The notes under the pieces are model-generated. The model saw only the letters and a list, made by a program, of their open reading frames with translations, did not search any database and had not been told where the DNA came from. Shown piece after piece: positions 30,566-36,649 of a stretch of DNA of 36,649 bases. Numbering within the stretch: position 1 is the first letter of the stretch; every line of letters starts with the position of its first letter. A program made the translations under genes and the position numbers. Source of the stretch: a virus; the IMG/VR virus record IMGVR_UViG_3300030044_000046, positions 1-36,649 of that record. One strand, written 5' to 3'.

Positions 30566-30952
30566 ATGAAAACAAAAACTAACCGACTAGTAGGAGAGGT
30601 TTTAAAAACCCTCTTCACTGAATTGGAAAATATAGGGGTACATGGAGATCATACCCTACTATTACATCATCCTGATTACCAGGAGTTAATTCAGGAATTC
30701 GTTCCGATGTGCTATGCCTTCGGACTTAACCCGTTAGGAGCCTTGAGACTTCGGTTTCCAGGCTTTGTATTCACATATCACCTGTTCCAGCTAGATGATA
30801 GTTTGGAGCAACTACAAGGATTCAATAGACCGGTTGCATTAGTGCAGCACGGTCATGTAGTTAAAATAGAGCTAGTCAAAGCTCTCAAACTAGACCAACC
30901 AACGAAAGCTGGGTACATTCCGTATCTAGTAATAACCAAAAAACAATATTGA
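30566..30952 (+). CDS. Hypothetical early-region protein
   Basis: 128 residues, mixed alpha/beta, with LLLHHPDYQELIQEFVPMC (26-44) and a hydrophobic mid-section. I recognise no family. It is 1 bp from the next gene and probably co-transcribed with it. The 70 bp before it contain a small TATAGT/ACTATA hairpin. Codon use is richer in GC than the virion genes, like the rest of this cluster. Confidence 0.6.
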   Translation: MKTKTNRLVGEVLKTLFTELENIGVHGDHTLLLHHPDYQELIQEFVPMCYAFGLNPLGALRLRFPGFVFTYHLFQLDDSLEQLQGFNRPVALVQHGHVVKIELVKALKLDQPTKAGYIPYLVITKKQY

Positions 30953-30953
30953 T

Positions 30954-31283
30954 ATGGCATCATTAGATAACTATAATAGGGCGAACCGTCTCTTTAAGAG
31001 GCGGACAGATCCGGGGAAAATTCCACTGCATACTGATATTGCAGTGAACTTAGGGCAGCAGAATAGTAGTGCTAATCCTCACAAGATTCTGAAGTTGGAA
31101 AGCATTACTTTTTGTGGCAAGACGATCAACGGTCACTTCACTGTGATCGTAGTAGGGCATTACCAGGGTGGTGTGCATATCGAGAAGCACTACTCTGATG
31201 ATATGACGGCAACTGCTGGCGATCTACCAGCTTATGTTAATGTTCCGGTAGAGTCTCAGCCCGTTCACTGGTCTCAAATTTAA
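30954..31283 (+). CDS. Hypothetical early-region protein
   Basis: 109 residues, basic N-terminus (NYNRANRLFKRRTDPGKIPL) and a beta-rich core (SITFCGKTINGHFTVIVVGHY). No family recognised. Starts 1 bp after the preceding stop; its own stop is inside the first copy of a duplicated hairpin/leader element (31281-31343). Confidence 0.6.
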   Translation: MASLDNYNRANRLFKRRTDPGKIPLHTDIAVNLGQQNSSANPHKILKLESITFCGKTINGHFTVIVVGHYQGGVHIEKHYSDDMTATAGDLPAYVNVPVESQPVHWSQI

Positions 31284-31343
31284 ACTAGGAGTGGTGGATT
31301 CTAAATGAGTCCACCCTCTTTAATAAAATGATAAAATATGAAA
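31281..31343 (+). repeat. Duplicated intergenic element, copy 1 (hairpin plus start region)
   Basis: TAAACTAGGAG, then GGTGGATTCTAAATGAG-TCCACC (6-bp stem) CTCTTTAATAAAATGATAAAAT, ending at ATGAAAAA of the 31338 gene. Almost identical to 31984-32045. The hairpin is terminator-like; the AT-rich part precedes each start codon. Confidence 0.85.
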
Positions 31344-31976
31344 AAACATAGAAGATTAATTGCAGCTTTGATGGCTGCAAAGGAAAATGGAATAAAAGAG
31401 GTTGCCCAAAAATGGGCAGAATCCATGACTAAATCCCAGCAAGACTGGGAACATGGGTATCTGGCAGGGACGGCGGAATGCCAATCTTATTGGATAAAAG
31501 AAATTCCGGAAAACTATCCGGACGAGTTGGTTTACACCCCATTCAGCCGGTGGGATGGTAGAAAGTTCATATCTACCGGCATTAATGCCGAATTCAGGGA
31601 CACATCGGAATCGTACCGAGCCGGATATATTGCTGCTTTAAAGCAGTATATGGCTGATGAAACAGCCAAGCACCTTTGTTACCTCGAAATAACAAGGCTA
31701 GGTCATTGGATAGGCCTAGCAAAAGAGGTGGCCCTATATCTATGGGCTAATAATCAGGACTTCACAGAAGTTCGCAAACTGAAAACAGAGTTTATCCGAT
31801 GGGATGTCGGTGGTACATACCGCCATCAAGTGCTGCTAGTAGGTGCACATATATGTACCAGCCACCATGGGCATTATAGGCCAGGCATAGTGGGCTACCT
31901 GTTTGGTCGTGGTAGCAGTTCTAAATCTGGAGTGGTTGATACTCTAGAAGGGATCTTGGTCTATCAAGATCAATAA
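31338..31976 (+). CDS. Hypothetical early-region protein
   Basis: 212 residues. A helical basic N-terminus (MKKHRRLIAALMAAKENG) is followed by a section rich in Tyr/Trp and a C-terminal part with HICTSHHGHYRPGIVGYLFGRGS (about 167-190), His-rich enough to bind metal. No family recognised. Flanked on both sides by the same duplicated element, so it may have been inserted with one copy. Confidence 0.6.
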   Translation: MKKHRRLIAALMAAKENGIKEVAQKWAESMTKSQQDWEHGYLAGTAECQSYWIKEIPENYPDELVYTPFSRWDGRKFISTGINAEFRDTSESYRAGYIAALKQYMADETAKHLCYLEITRLGHWIGLAKEVALYLWANNQDFTEVRKLKTEFIRWDVGGTYRHQVLLVGAHICTSHHGHYRPGIVGYLFGRGSSSKSGVVDTLEGILVYQDQ

Positions 31977-31983
31977 CTACAAT

Positions 31984-32045
31984 TAAACTAGGAGGGTGGA
32001 TTCTAAATGAGTCCACCCTCTTTAATAAAATGATAAAATATGAAA
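31984..32045 (+). repeat. Duplicated intergenic element, copy 2
   Basis: Same as 31281-31343 with one base missing in the left part; the stem here is 7 bp (GGGTGGA/TCCACCC). It ends at the ATG of the 32040 gene. Confidence 0.85.
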
Positions 32046-32309
32046 AATTTTGCAAATGCAGTTTGTTGTGAATGCCAACGATTCGTAGTTAATGGAGCAT
32101 TCTTGGATAATCCGGCTAATCAAGAATATGTAATGAAACGCCATCCAGCTAACAGTGTTTTTGTTGATGTATCGAAGGATGGATGGGAAGCCGAGTTCGA
32201 TCCGGCAGTCCATACTTCTTGTTTAGGAGGTGGTTCTACTCCTCAACTAGTTGAAGGAATGGTACCTTTATTTGAACGAGGTACAGTTCTATGGTTGGAA
32301 AAAGAATAA
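32040..32309 (+). CDS. Hypothetical small protein with CCxC motif
   Basis: 89 residues. VCCECQRF near the N-terminus (C9, C10, C12) and a C60-range TSCLGG could form a small zinc site. No family recognised. Stop is 1 bp before the next ATG, so it is coupled to a run of four overlapping small genes. Confidence 0.55.
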   Translation: MKNFANAVCCECQRFVVNGAFLDNPANQEYVMKRHPANSVFVDVSKDGWEAEFDPAVHTSCLGGGSTPQLVEGMVPLFERGTVLWLEKE

Positions 32310-32310
32310 T

Positions 32311-32568
32311 ATGAAAACTACTCAAGAAACAATTAACTGGCTGGTAGGAGTTGTTAAAACCTCTCCTACCCAAATCACAGTGAGAGACTTGATAAATTCT
32401 GCTCTCAACAACGGGGTGCGTTCAAAAGATATTAGTCACTCTGGTAATTTGTTCCAAGCAATCCAAGCCTTGATAGTATTAGGCTTCATTAAATCATCAG
32501 AAGAACTAGTCTTTATGAATGATGATACAATATTGACTCTTGGAGAAACAACGCTATTACAATCATGA
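32311..32568 (+). CDS. Hypothetical small protein, possibly winged-helix
   Basis: 85 residues from the ATG at 32311, 1 bp after the previous stop; an earlier in-frame start at 32251 would overlap that gene and is not needed. ITVRDLINSALNN, then FQAIQALIVLGFIKSSEELVF, resembles a winged-helix (helix-turn-helix then hairpin) but without a clear family. Its stop overlaps the next start (ATGA). Confidence 0.55.
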   Translation: MKTTQETINWLVGVVKTSPTQITVRDLINSALNNGVRSKDISHSGNLFQAIQALIVLGFIKSSEELVFMNDDTILTLGETTLLQS

Positions 32569-32693
32569 ACACTACAATTAAAACTATGAGGGCAGCAGGA
32601 TTTTCCCTCCAAGATTTCCGGGGCAAGTCCAAATTCAAAAGGTACTTGCTCTGGTGTCTTGTAATTTCCTGCTCATTTCAAGAACCACTATGA
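32565..32693 (+). CDS. 42-residue coupled small protein
   Basis: ATG at 32565 overlaps the previous TGA and its own TGA overlaps the ATG at 32690 (ATGA on both sides), strong support for translation. MNTTIKTMRAAGFSLQDF, basic (GKSKFKRY), then a short hydrophobic segment (LLWCLVISCSF). Perhaps membrane-associated. Function unknown. Confidence 0.55.
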   Translation: MNTTIKTMRAAGFSLQDFRGKSKFKRYLLWCLVISCSFQEPL

Positions 32694-33028
32694 AATACAA
32701 AACAGTAATAACCCTCTCTGTTGAAGAGGCACAGGAAGAACTTGCAAGGCAAAAAAAGGAATTGTCAATAAACCAAGAGTTGCCTATTACTACTGAGTAT
32801 GTTATTGAATTGCCTACTACTAGACGGAAAGCTGGTGATCCTCTTCCTCTCCGTCTCCGTCTTTACAAAGACCAAAAATTAGAACTGGCAAAATTTCTGA
32901 TAGAAGTTATGATAGCCCTGGAGTCTGGTGAACTTAAATATGAGGTTACCGATAATGGTTGTAGTGTTCCAGTTACAATCGAACGCGCAAAACTGTTTGT
33001 AGATAATTATCTTGCTAGTCAACCTTAA
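32690..33028 (+). CDS. Hypothetical early-region protein
   Basis: 112 residues from the ATG at 32690, which overlaps the previous stop (ATGA); an earlier non-ATG start at 32654 would lie inside the coupled 42-residue gene. Helical N-terminus (VEEAQEELARQKKEL), basic centre (TTRRKAGDPLPLRLRLYK) and a helical C-terminus. No family recognised. Confidence 0.55.
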   Translation: MKYKTVITLSVEEAQEELARQKKELSINQELPITTEYVIELPTTRRKAGDPLPLRLRLYKDQKLELAKFLIEVMIALESGELKYEVTDNGCSVPVTIERAKLFVDNYLASQP

Positions 33029-33044
33029 ACAAGAAAGGAAAAAT

Positions 33045-33296
33045 ATGGAAGTAGACTTTGAGTTAGTCCAAACCTGCATTCTTGAAATTAACAAGATTGC
33101 AGGGAAAAATTTGCAGTTCACCAAAGTCCTGTGGCATAATGACTTGGACAATCCTGAAAATGAAGAAGCGGTTGTCTCGGTAGTGGTTAATGTCAAGGCG
33201 ATGAAAAAGTTGCCAGGCATTGGTGATAAAAAAGTAGGTCAACTATTAGTCCAGCCTTTGAAAGATGCTGGATACCGGGTTTTCACTGAGCTTTAA
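33045..33296 (+). CDS. Small protein with helix-hairpin-helix-like motif
   Basis: 83 residues from the ATG at 33045, preceded by AAAGGAAAAAT, one of the few Shine-Dalgarno-like sequences here. KLPGIGDKKVGQLL (about 56-69) has the L-x-GIG-x-K pattern of the helix-hairpin-helix DNA-binding motif. A small DNA-binding protein is plausible, not proven. Confidence 0.5.
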   Translation: MEVDFELVQTCILEINKIAGKNLQFTKVLWHNDLDNPENEEAVVSVVVNVKAMKKLPGIGDKKVGQLLVQPLKDAGYRVFTEL

Positions 33297-33309
33297 ATAA
33301 TCAATAAAA

Positions 33310-33333
33310 GTTAGTAGAGTGCATGCTACTAAC
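33310..33333 (+). terminator. 8-bp hairpin before the frameshifted gene
   Basis: GTTAGTAG (33310-33317) and CTACTAAC (33326-33333), loop AGTGCATG, followed by TATAATAAAAAGG. No T-run, so it may be regulatory rather than a terminator. Confidence 0.4.
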
Positions 33334-33355
33334 TATAATAAAAAGGAATTAAGAT

Positions 33356-33508
33356 ATGAATAAAGCAATCCATGCTATACATTATGTTGGTTTCGGGGAC
33401 CGAAAACTTATTCAGGACGTGCTGGTAATCATTACGAGCGGACAGGAGCTCGACTTGCAACGGTTTGCCGGGGGTCGAGCAGGCCGGAGTCAAAATATTC
33501 AGAACTAA
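33356..33508 (+). CDS. Upstream part of a frameshifted gene
   Basis: From the ATG at 33356 (MNKAIHAIHYVGFGDRKLIQ) the frame runs 50 codons to a TAA at 33506. The next frame (+1), open from about 33465, continues as a plausible protein, and the two overlap where the sequence reads CAACGGTTTGCCGGGGG. A single extra base near 33457 would join them. GGAATTAAGAT precedes the start. Confidence 0.45.
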   Translation: MNKAIHAIHYVGFGDRKLIQDVLVIITSGQELDLQRFAGGRAGRSQNIQN

Positions 33509-33788
33509 ACCTAAGGACCTAGCTTTTCAGCTAGTTGACGGTATAGTGTATAACGCGAACGTACTCACTAATGGAGTTAACCATGGTGGGTATTCACGGA
33601 CGTTATGGGTAGATGATTCCTTGGTTAGTATATGTCTAACTATAGATTCAGTATTAATAAGAGACAGTTACATCTGGGACATGACTGGTAACTTGATTGT
33701 TGAACCAAGACAATCAGTGTTAGCCCAATTTACTGACAAAGAGTTGACAGAATTCGCCAGGACTGGGCTTCTCATTAAGATGAAATGA
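33465..33788 (+). CDS. Downstream part of the same gene
   Basis: 107 residues (PGVEQAGVKIFRTKPKDLAF..., ending LLIKMK). It has no good start of its own (only a TTG), so it is best read as the C-terminal part of the gene starting at 33356, giving about 140 residues if fused. No family recognised. Frameshift may be a sequencing error in the G/T runs, a mutation or programmed. Confidence 0.5.
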   Translation: MPGVEQAGVKIFRTKPKDLAFQLVDGIVYNANVLTNGVNHGGYSRTLWVDDSLVSICLTIDSVLIRDSYIWDMTGNLIVEPRQSVLAQFTDKELTEFARTGLLIKMK

Positions 33789-33831
33789 AATTCACTTACC
33801 TACCCCACCCCTCTACCATGATTTCAAGTAA

Positions 33832-33897
33832 TTGTGGTATAACATAATGAACAAGGATATTAGCCTTTGTTATAAGAACAATCAACAATTAATAAAT
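33832..33897 (+). promoter_or_regulatory. Possible promoter and leader of the 33898 gene
   Basis: GGTATAACATAATGAAC (TATAAC 33838-33843) resembles GGTATAATATATTGAAC at 29471. A short AACAAGG/CCTTTGTT hairpin with a bulge follows. No convincing -35. Shared sequence suggests the same regulation for both units. Confidence 0.35.
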
Positions 33898-34299
33898 ATG
33901 AAAAAAGCATTGTGGTTTTCACGGCATACCCCAACCCCTGTCCAAACCGCTGAGGCGGTGGGGATGGGGTTCGAACTGGTGATATTGGAGGAGGCAACAA
34001 AGTATGCCTCCATGTCAATCCAGACTGATGACGATTTATTGGGGGTGGTGGCGTACTTGCAGTACGCGGAGCTTCCTGACTGTCCTCCTGACTGTCCTCC
34101 CTCCGAGAATATATTCTCGGCGGTGTTTGGTGTCTTTGCAGCACCGGTGCAGTCCCATTTGGTTAATGAAACTGCAAGATATGTAACTGGAGGTGGGACG
34201 GCAATTCCATGCTACTCTGCATGGAATGTGCAACGGACGGTGGAAGGTGGGAAACCTACTTTCGAACACAAGCAGTGGGTGTTTGTAGGGCGGATTTAG
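33898..34299 (+). CDS. Conserved mobile-element protein (SRHTPTxxQ family)
   Basis: 133 residues from the ATG at 33898 (MKKALWFSRHTPTPVQTAEA), chosen because this start matches a small family seen in phages and mobile elements: an initial LWFSRHTPT..Q and a final GGKPTFEHKQWVF. The middle has a duplicated LPDCPPDCPP. An upstream in-frame start at 33832 is less likely. Function unknown. It ends with TAG, rare among stops in this window. Confidence 0.6.
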   Translation: MKKALWFSRHTPTPVQTAEAVGMGFELVILEEATKYASMSIQTDDDLLGVVAYLQYAELPDCPPDCPPSENIFSAVFGVFAAPVQSHLVNETARYVTGGGTAIPCYSAWNVQRTVEGGKPTFEHKQWVFVGRI

Positions 34300-34307
34300 T
34301 ATTTCAT

Positions 34308-34332
34308 GAGGGATTAATCATCCCTCTTTTTT
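34308..34332 (+). terminator. Rho-independent terminator
   Basis: GAGGGAT (34308-34314), 5-base loop, ATCCCTC (34320-34326), then TTTTTT. Directly after the 33898 gene. Confidence 0.85.
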
Positions 34333-34385
34333 AACAATACAATCCCAGCATAACAAACTAAGCAAAAGGATGAAAGACAAAAAAT

Positions 34386-34826
34386 ATGAGAACGAGGCAG
34401 GAAATAAAAGAAATATTTGAGGGAAGGGGCTGCACCGTAATAGTGGCTTCTTGTGAGCGTTGTTGGCCTCAACTGCCGGCAAGCGATGGATCCGGTGAGA
34501 TATGGATTTTGGCACCAGGCTTGCCAACAAAAGGACCATTTGAAATAACCAAAGCTCCTTTTGGGGCTTCTGATGCTGCAAATACTAATCATCCTGATAC
34601 ACAGGAAACCTATGATATATGGGTGTTTTCAAAACCTGATGAAACCGGCGATGGTTATGTTCCTTGTTCTGAGCAGGAATTTAATGAGGCAGCGGCAGAT
34701 AAGAAAATGTTGTTTAAATACAACTTTTTACCAACAAGCAGAGGCGTTGGTTGGTTCTGTAGGGCCTCAGAAAAGAAGCGTCTCCAAGCTGACCTTACTA
34801 GTACCTTTAAAGTATTAGGAGTATAA
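34386..34826 (+). CDS. Hypothetical early-region protein
   Basis: 146 residues. An N-terminal helix (MRTRQEIKEIFEGRGC) is followed by CERC (about 24-27) that might bind a metal, a Pro/Gly-rich middle and a charged C-terminal helix. No family recognised. It stands alone between two terminators (34308 and 34838), so it is a single-gene unit. The minus strand of the same region is open but is a shadow. Confidence 0.55.
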   Translation: MRTRQEIKEIFEGRGCTVIVASCERCWPQLPASDGSGEIWILAPGLPTKGPFEITKAPFGASDAANTNHPDTQETYDIWVFSKPDETGDGYVPCSEQEFNEAAADKKMLFKYNFLPTSRGVGWFCRASEKKRLQADLTSTFKVLGV

Positions 34827-34837
34827 GTTAAAACAAC

Positions 34838-34867
34838 AGGTTGAGAGTGCAAACTCAACCTCTTTTT
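34838..34867 (+). terminator. Rho-independent terminator
   Basis: AGGTTGAG (34838-34845), loop AGTGCAAA, CTCAACCT (34854-34861), then CTTTTTT. Ends the plus-strand small-gene region. Confidence 0.88.
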
Positions 34868-34873
34868 TAACTA

Positions 34874-35668
34874 TCAATTTTGCCCAAAGTACTTCTGATA
34901 CAATTCTTGAGCTAAAGGTGGATTAGTAGTGGCTAGATGTTTAACCATCTGCAATAGTTGACCCATACCTTGTTCATGAATTCCAGGATCACTATTCCAC
35001 AATCTACCAGGCAGACCATTAGCAGCACTTTGTAATTGATCGAATAGACCGTTATTATTCGTCATATTGTGTTGCAGTCTTTGATATAACTCATTAGGAT
35101 CAGGTTCAGGACTACCACCTCTAGTAACGCTATCTACTCTAGGAAGACCAACACTAGTATATGGATCACCTAATATATCGTTAGCAGATCTATTCAAATC
35201 CAGATCTGGTTTCCCTAAATTACTATAAGCTGAACGCAAAGCTTGGTTCTCTACTTCTGGAGTAATAGCTTGTCTAGCAATTGGTTTTTCATTAGATATA
35301 CTATTATCGTTGTTAAAATCCTCCAAACTTTGAGCACCTTCACCTAATTCATGATTCATTAAATGATACTTACCAGCAGTATCTTGGTAATCATAAGTTC
35401 CACCATTATTAGATTTAGCATATCCCCTCAATTTCCAACCATCATATTGTGGCATAATACCATGATTTAGATTAGTAGGTGGTTGAGTAGGTAGAACTTG
35501 AGGTGGAGGAGTGTTGGCTAAAGGAGGAGGTGGAGCTGGGTTAGGTGAAGGAGCTGATTGAATAGGTGGAGAGCTGGGTTTAGGAGCTGGCTTAGGTTGA
35601 CTAATATTGCCTGGATTAGTTAGAGCAGCCTTAATAAAACCATTAATAAAGTGTTCATTTAAATGCAT
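34874..35668 (-). CDS. Pro-rich virion-type protein with NEHFINGFIKAA N-terminus
   Basis: 264 residues. The N-terminus (NEHFINGFIKAAL, 4-16) matches the peptide at the start of ejection-operon proteins, e.g. YNEFVSGFLKLA of the 23748 gene. A Pro/Ala/Ser-rich linker (about 20-70) and a helical, polar remainder without membrane segments follow. NLNHGIMP also recalls SLNHGPDDLP of the 23748 protein. Its location 9 kb from the operon, on its own, makes the shared peptide more notable. Probably a virion-internal protein; inferred. Confidence 0.65.
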   Translation of the reverse strand: MHLNEHFINGFIKAALTNPGNISQPKPAPKPSSPPIQSAPSPNPAPPPPLANTPPPQVLPTQPPTNLNHGIMPQYDGWKLRGYAKSNNGGTYDYQDTAGKYHLMNHELGEGAQSLEDFNNDNSISNEKPIARQAITPEVENQALRSAYSNLGKPDLDLNRSANDILGDPYTSVGLPRVDSVTRGGSPEPDPNELYQRLQHNMTNNNGLFDQLQSAANGLPGRLWNSDPGIHEQGMGQLLQMVKHLATTNPPLAQELYQKYFGQN

Positions 35669-35713
35669 AATGATATAATACCAAACAATAACAATTTTTA
35701 CAATAACAACAAT

Positions 35714-36160
35714 ATGGCTTTAATAATTTATACAGATGGTGGAGCAAGTTCAAAAGATAAGGTTGGTGGGTGTAGCGCCATTATATGTAATGACGATATA
35801 GTAATAAAAAGATTAACTGCGGCTTACCCTGATGTTACTAATAACCAGATGGAAATTTATGGTGCTATTTTAGGATTATCATACATACTAGACAATCCCG
35901 AACTAGGTACTATAGTTAAAGTAATTGCTGATAGTGAGTATGTAGTATTGGGAGCTAGTCTATGGATAACTAATTGGAAGAGAAATGGTTGGAGGACAAA
36001 AGATAAAAAACCAGTAAAAAATAAAGTACTGTGGGAAACTATGGATTGTTTTATGGATAAATTAAAGATTACCTGGGAATGGACTAAGGGCCATGCCGGA
36101 AATCCTCTAAATGAAGAAGCAGATAGTTTGGCAGTACAGGCTTATAAAGACTTGTTGTAA
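35714..36160 (+). CDS. rnhA: Ribonuclease HI
   Basis: 148 residues from the ATG at 35714 (MALIIYTDGG); an upstream in-frame start would add a low-complexity Asn-rich leader. Cleaves RNA in RNA:DNA hybrids, for example primers. The catalytic set is complete: D8 (YTDGG), E47 (NQMEIYG), D73 (ADSEYV), H127 (KGHAG) and D137 (NEEAD). Length is normal for the bacterial type. Divergent from the 34874 gene, with the promoter in the AT-rich 45 bp between. A hairpin terminator follows. Confidence 0.95.
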   Translation: MALIIYTDGGASSKDKVGGCSAIICNDDIVIKRLTAAYPDVTNNQMEIYGAILGLSYILDNPELGTIVKVIADSEYVVLGASLWITNWKRNGWRTKDKKPVKNKVLWETMDCFMDKLKITWEWTKGHAGNPLNEEADSLAVQAYKDLL

Positions 36161-36164
36161 TGAG

Positions 36165-36190
36165 AGGGGAGACTGCAAATCCCTTTTTTT
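36165..36190 (+). terminator. Terminator after RNase HI
   Basis: Short stem GGGA (36167-36170)/TCCC (36180-36183) extended by A-T and G-T pairs, followed by seven T. Modest stem, good T-run. Confidence 0.6.
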
Positions 36191-36202
36191 AGCTATCAGT
36201 AA

Positions 36203-36230
36203 TTGACATAAGAAAATATTAAGCTATATT
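36203..36230 (+). promoter_or_regulatory. Sigma70 promoter for the 36238 gene
   Basis: TTGACA (36203-36208), 16-bp spacer, TATATT (36225-36230), 7 bp before the ATG. Again a nearly leaderless arrangement. Confidence 0.6.
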
Positions 36231-36237
36231 TACAGTT

Positions 36238-36492
36238 ATGATAAATATTAATTCTTATATCGTTACAGAAAATTCAGTGGTTAGTGGAGTTACTTCTGGA
36301 GTTGAGGCATTACTTAAAGATGTGAATAACTTTAGCAAACCTGAGGTAGTTATAAATACAATCGCTAGTTCGGTAATGGATGAACTATGCAATGTATTTG
36401 ATTTCGGAGATCAGCCGCTAAGATTCACCCCAGACTTGATGCGGAAAATACTGCAATTAGCTAAGGAGCAGGAAAAGGAAGAGAAAGCTTAA
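36238..36492 (+). CDS. Small helical protein
   Basis: 84 residues, mainly helical, with a charged C-terminus (LAKEQEKEEK). No family recognised. It has its own promoter. Its stop overlaps the stop of a convergent truncated gene. Confidence 0.6.
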   Translation: MININSYIVTENSVVSGVTSGVEALLKDVNNFSKPEVVINTIASSVMDELCNVFDFGDQPLRFTPDLMRKILQLAKEQEKEEKA

Positions 36493-36647
36493 TTGTAGTT
36501 AAGCCAAGATTTAGGTTCTTGATTCTTGGCTATTAAATTAGTTATTTCTTGATTAAGATTATCTTTTGGTTTACTGATTGAATTTCTAATATATGAATCT
36601 GTACCAGTAGGTTTGGGATTGAATGTAAGTTTATCCAATAAACTAGG
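36489..36647 (-). CDS. C-terminal end of a gene cut by the window edge
   Basis: A minus-strand frame is open from the right edge to a TAA at 36489, encoding a polar tail that begins PSLLDKLTFNPKPTGTDS and ends SWLNYN. The TAA overlaps the stop of the 36238 gene; an AGCCAAGA/TCTTGGCT inverted repeat lies at the junction. Only about 52 residues are visible and no family can be named. Confidence 0.5.
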   Translation of the reverse strand, partial: PSLLDKLTFNPKPTGTDSYIRNSISKPKDNLNQEITNLIAKNQEPKSWLNYN

Positions 36648-36649
36648 TT

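Noticed and set aside
34314-34592. Minus-strand frames opposite the 34386 gene
   Set aside because: They cross a strong terminator and have no start context; the plus-strand gene fits better.
1-36649. tRNA or rRNA genes
   Set aside because: No cloverleaf-type sequence with CCA-proximal acceptor stem or rRNA signature was noticed by eye; a tRNA search program would be needed to exclude a divergent one.

Overview
The window is part of the genome of a large, AT-rich tailed bacteriophage (or a prophage of one). It has virion and tail-fibre genes, a glycine-zipper/ejection-protein operon, phage nucleotide-metabolism genes, a free-standing LAGLIDADG homing endonuclease, RNase HI, two pieces of a phage-type multisubunit RNA polymerase beta subunit, and no cellular housekeeping genes. 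Start codons mostly lack a clear Shine-Dalgarno sequence. Several sigma70-like promoters with a TTGAC core are visible. The host cannot be named from the sequence. The class II ribonucleotide reductase implies a host that makes or imports cobalamin.

Layout. Positions 98-3033 (minus) carry a dNTP module: adenosylcobalamin-dependent ribonucleotide reductase, dCMP deaminase and a MazG-like pyrophosphohydrolase. Positions 3436-4864 (plus) carry a papain-like protein and, 1 bp downstream, a 228-residue protein matching the rifampicin-pocket/fork segment of RNA polymerase beta. Positions 4883-17271 (minus) hold large appendage and fibre genes: a 20-residue-repeat protein, a GDSL/SGNH-hydrolase fibre, two large fibre-like proteins and a probable head decoration protein. 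A plus-strand homing endonuclease sits at 17358-18056. Positions 18053-25576 (minus) form one tightly packed operon. It starts with a degenerate HUH Rep-like protein, runs through eight or nine proteins with short amphipathic N-termini and Gly-rich membrane segments, and ends with the N-terminal piece of RNA polymerase beta and an XhlA-like protein. The simplest reading is that this operon encodes internal virion/ejection proteins together with a virion-associated polymerase subunit.

Positions 25712-29287 (minus) are small accessory genes: a protein with 22 consecutive xxC triplets, small membrane proteins, three tandem paralogs, and a duplicated cassette built on a (TGACCC)n-type hexamer repeat. 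One copy encodes an intact Gly-Gln repeat protein translationally coupled to a conserved phage gene. The other copy is interrupted by amber codons. Positions 29653-34826 (plus) are a row of small, relatively GC-richer genes separated by hairpins and duplicated leaders, typical of an early or host-takeover region. It is headed by a protein that combines an IF2 N-terminal domain, a LOTUS/OST-HTH domain and a cold-shock domain. The right end has another Pro-rich virion-like protein, RNase HI, a small gene and a truncated gene.

Most notable are the beta subunit split into at least three pieces on opposite strands with most rifampicin-contact residues changed, the shared N-terminal peptide of the ejection operon (a candidate capsid-targeting signal), the IF2N-LOTUS-CSD protein lying near G-quadruplex-capable repeats, and a GC-rich stem-loop with a Rep-origin-like loop.
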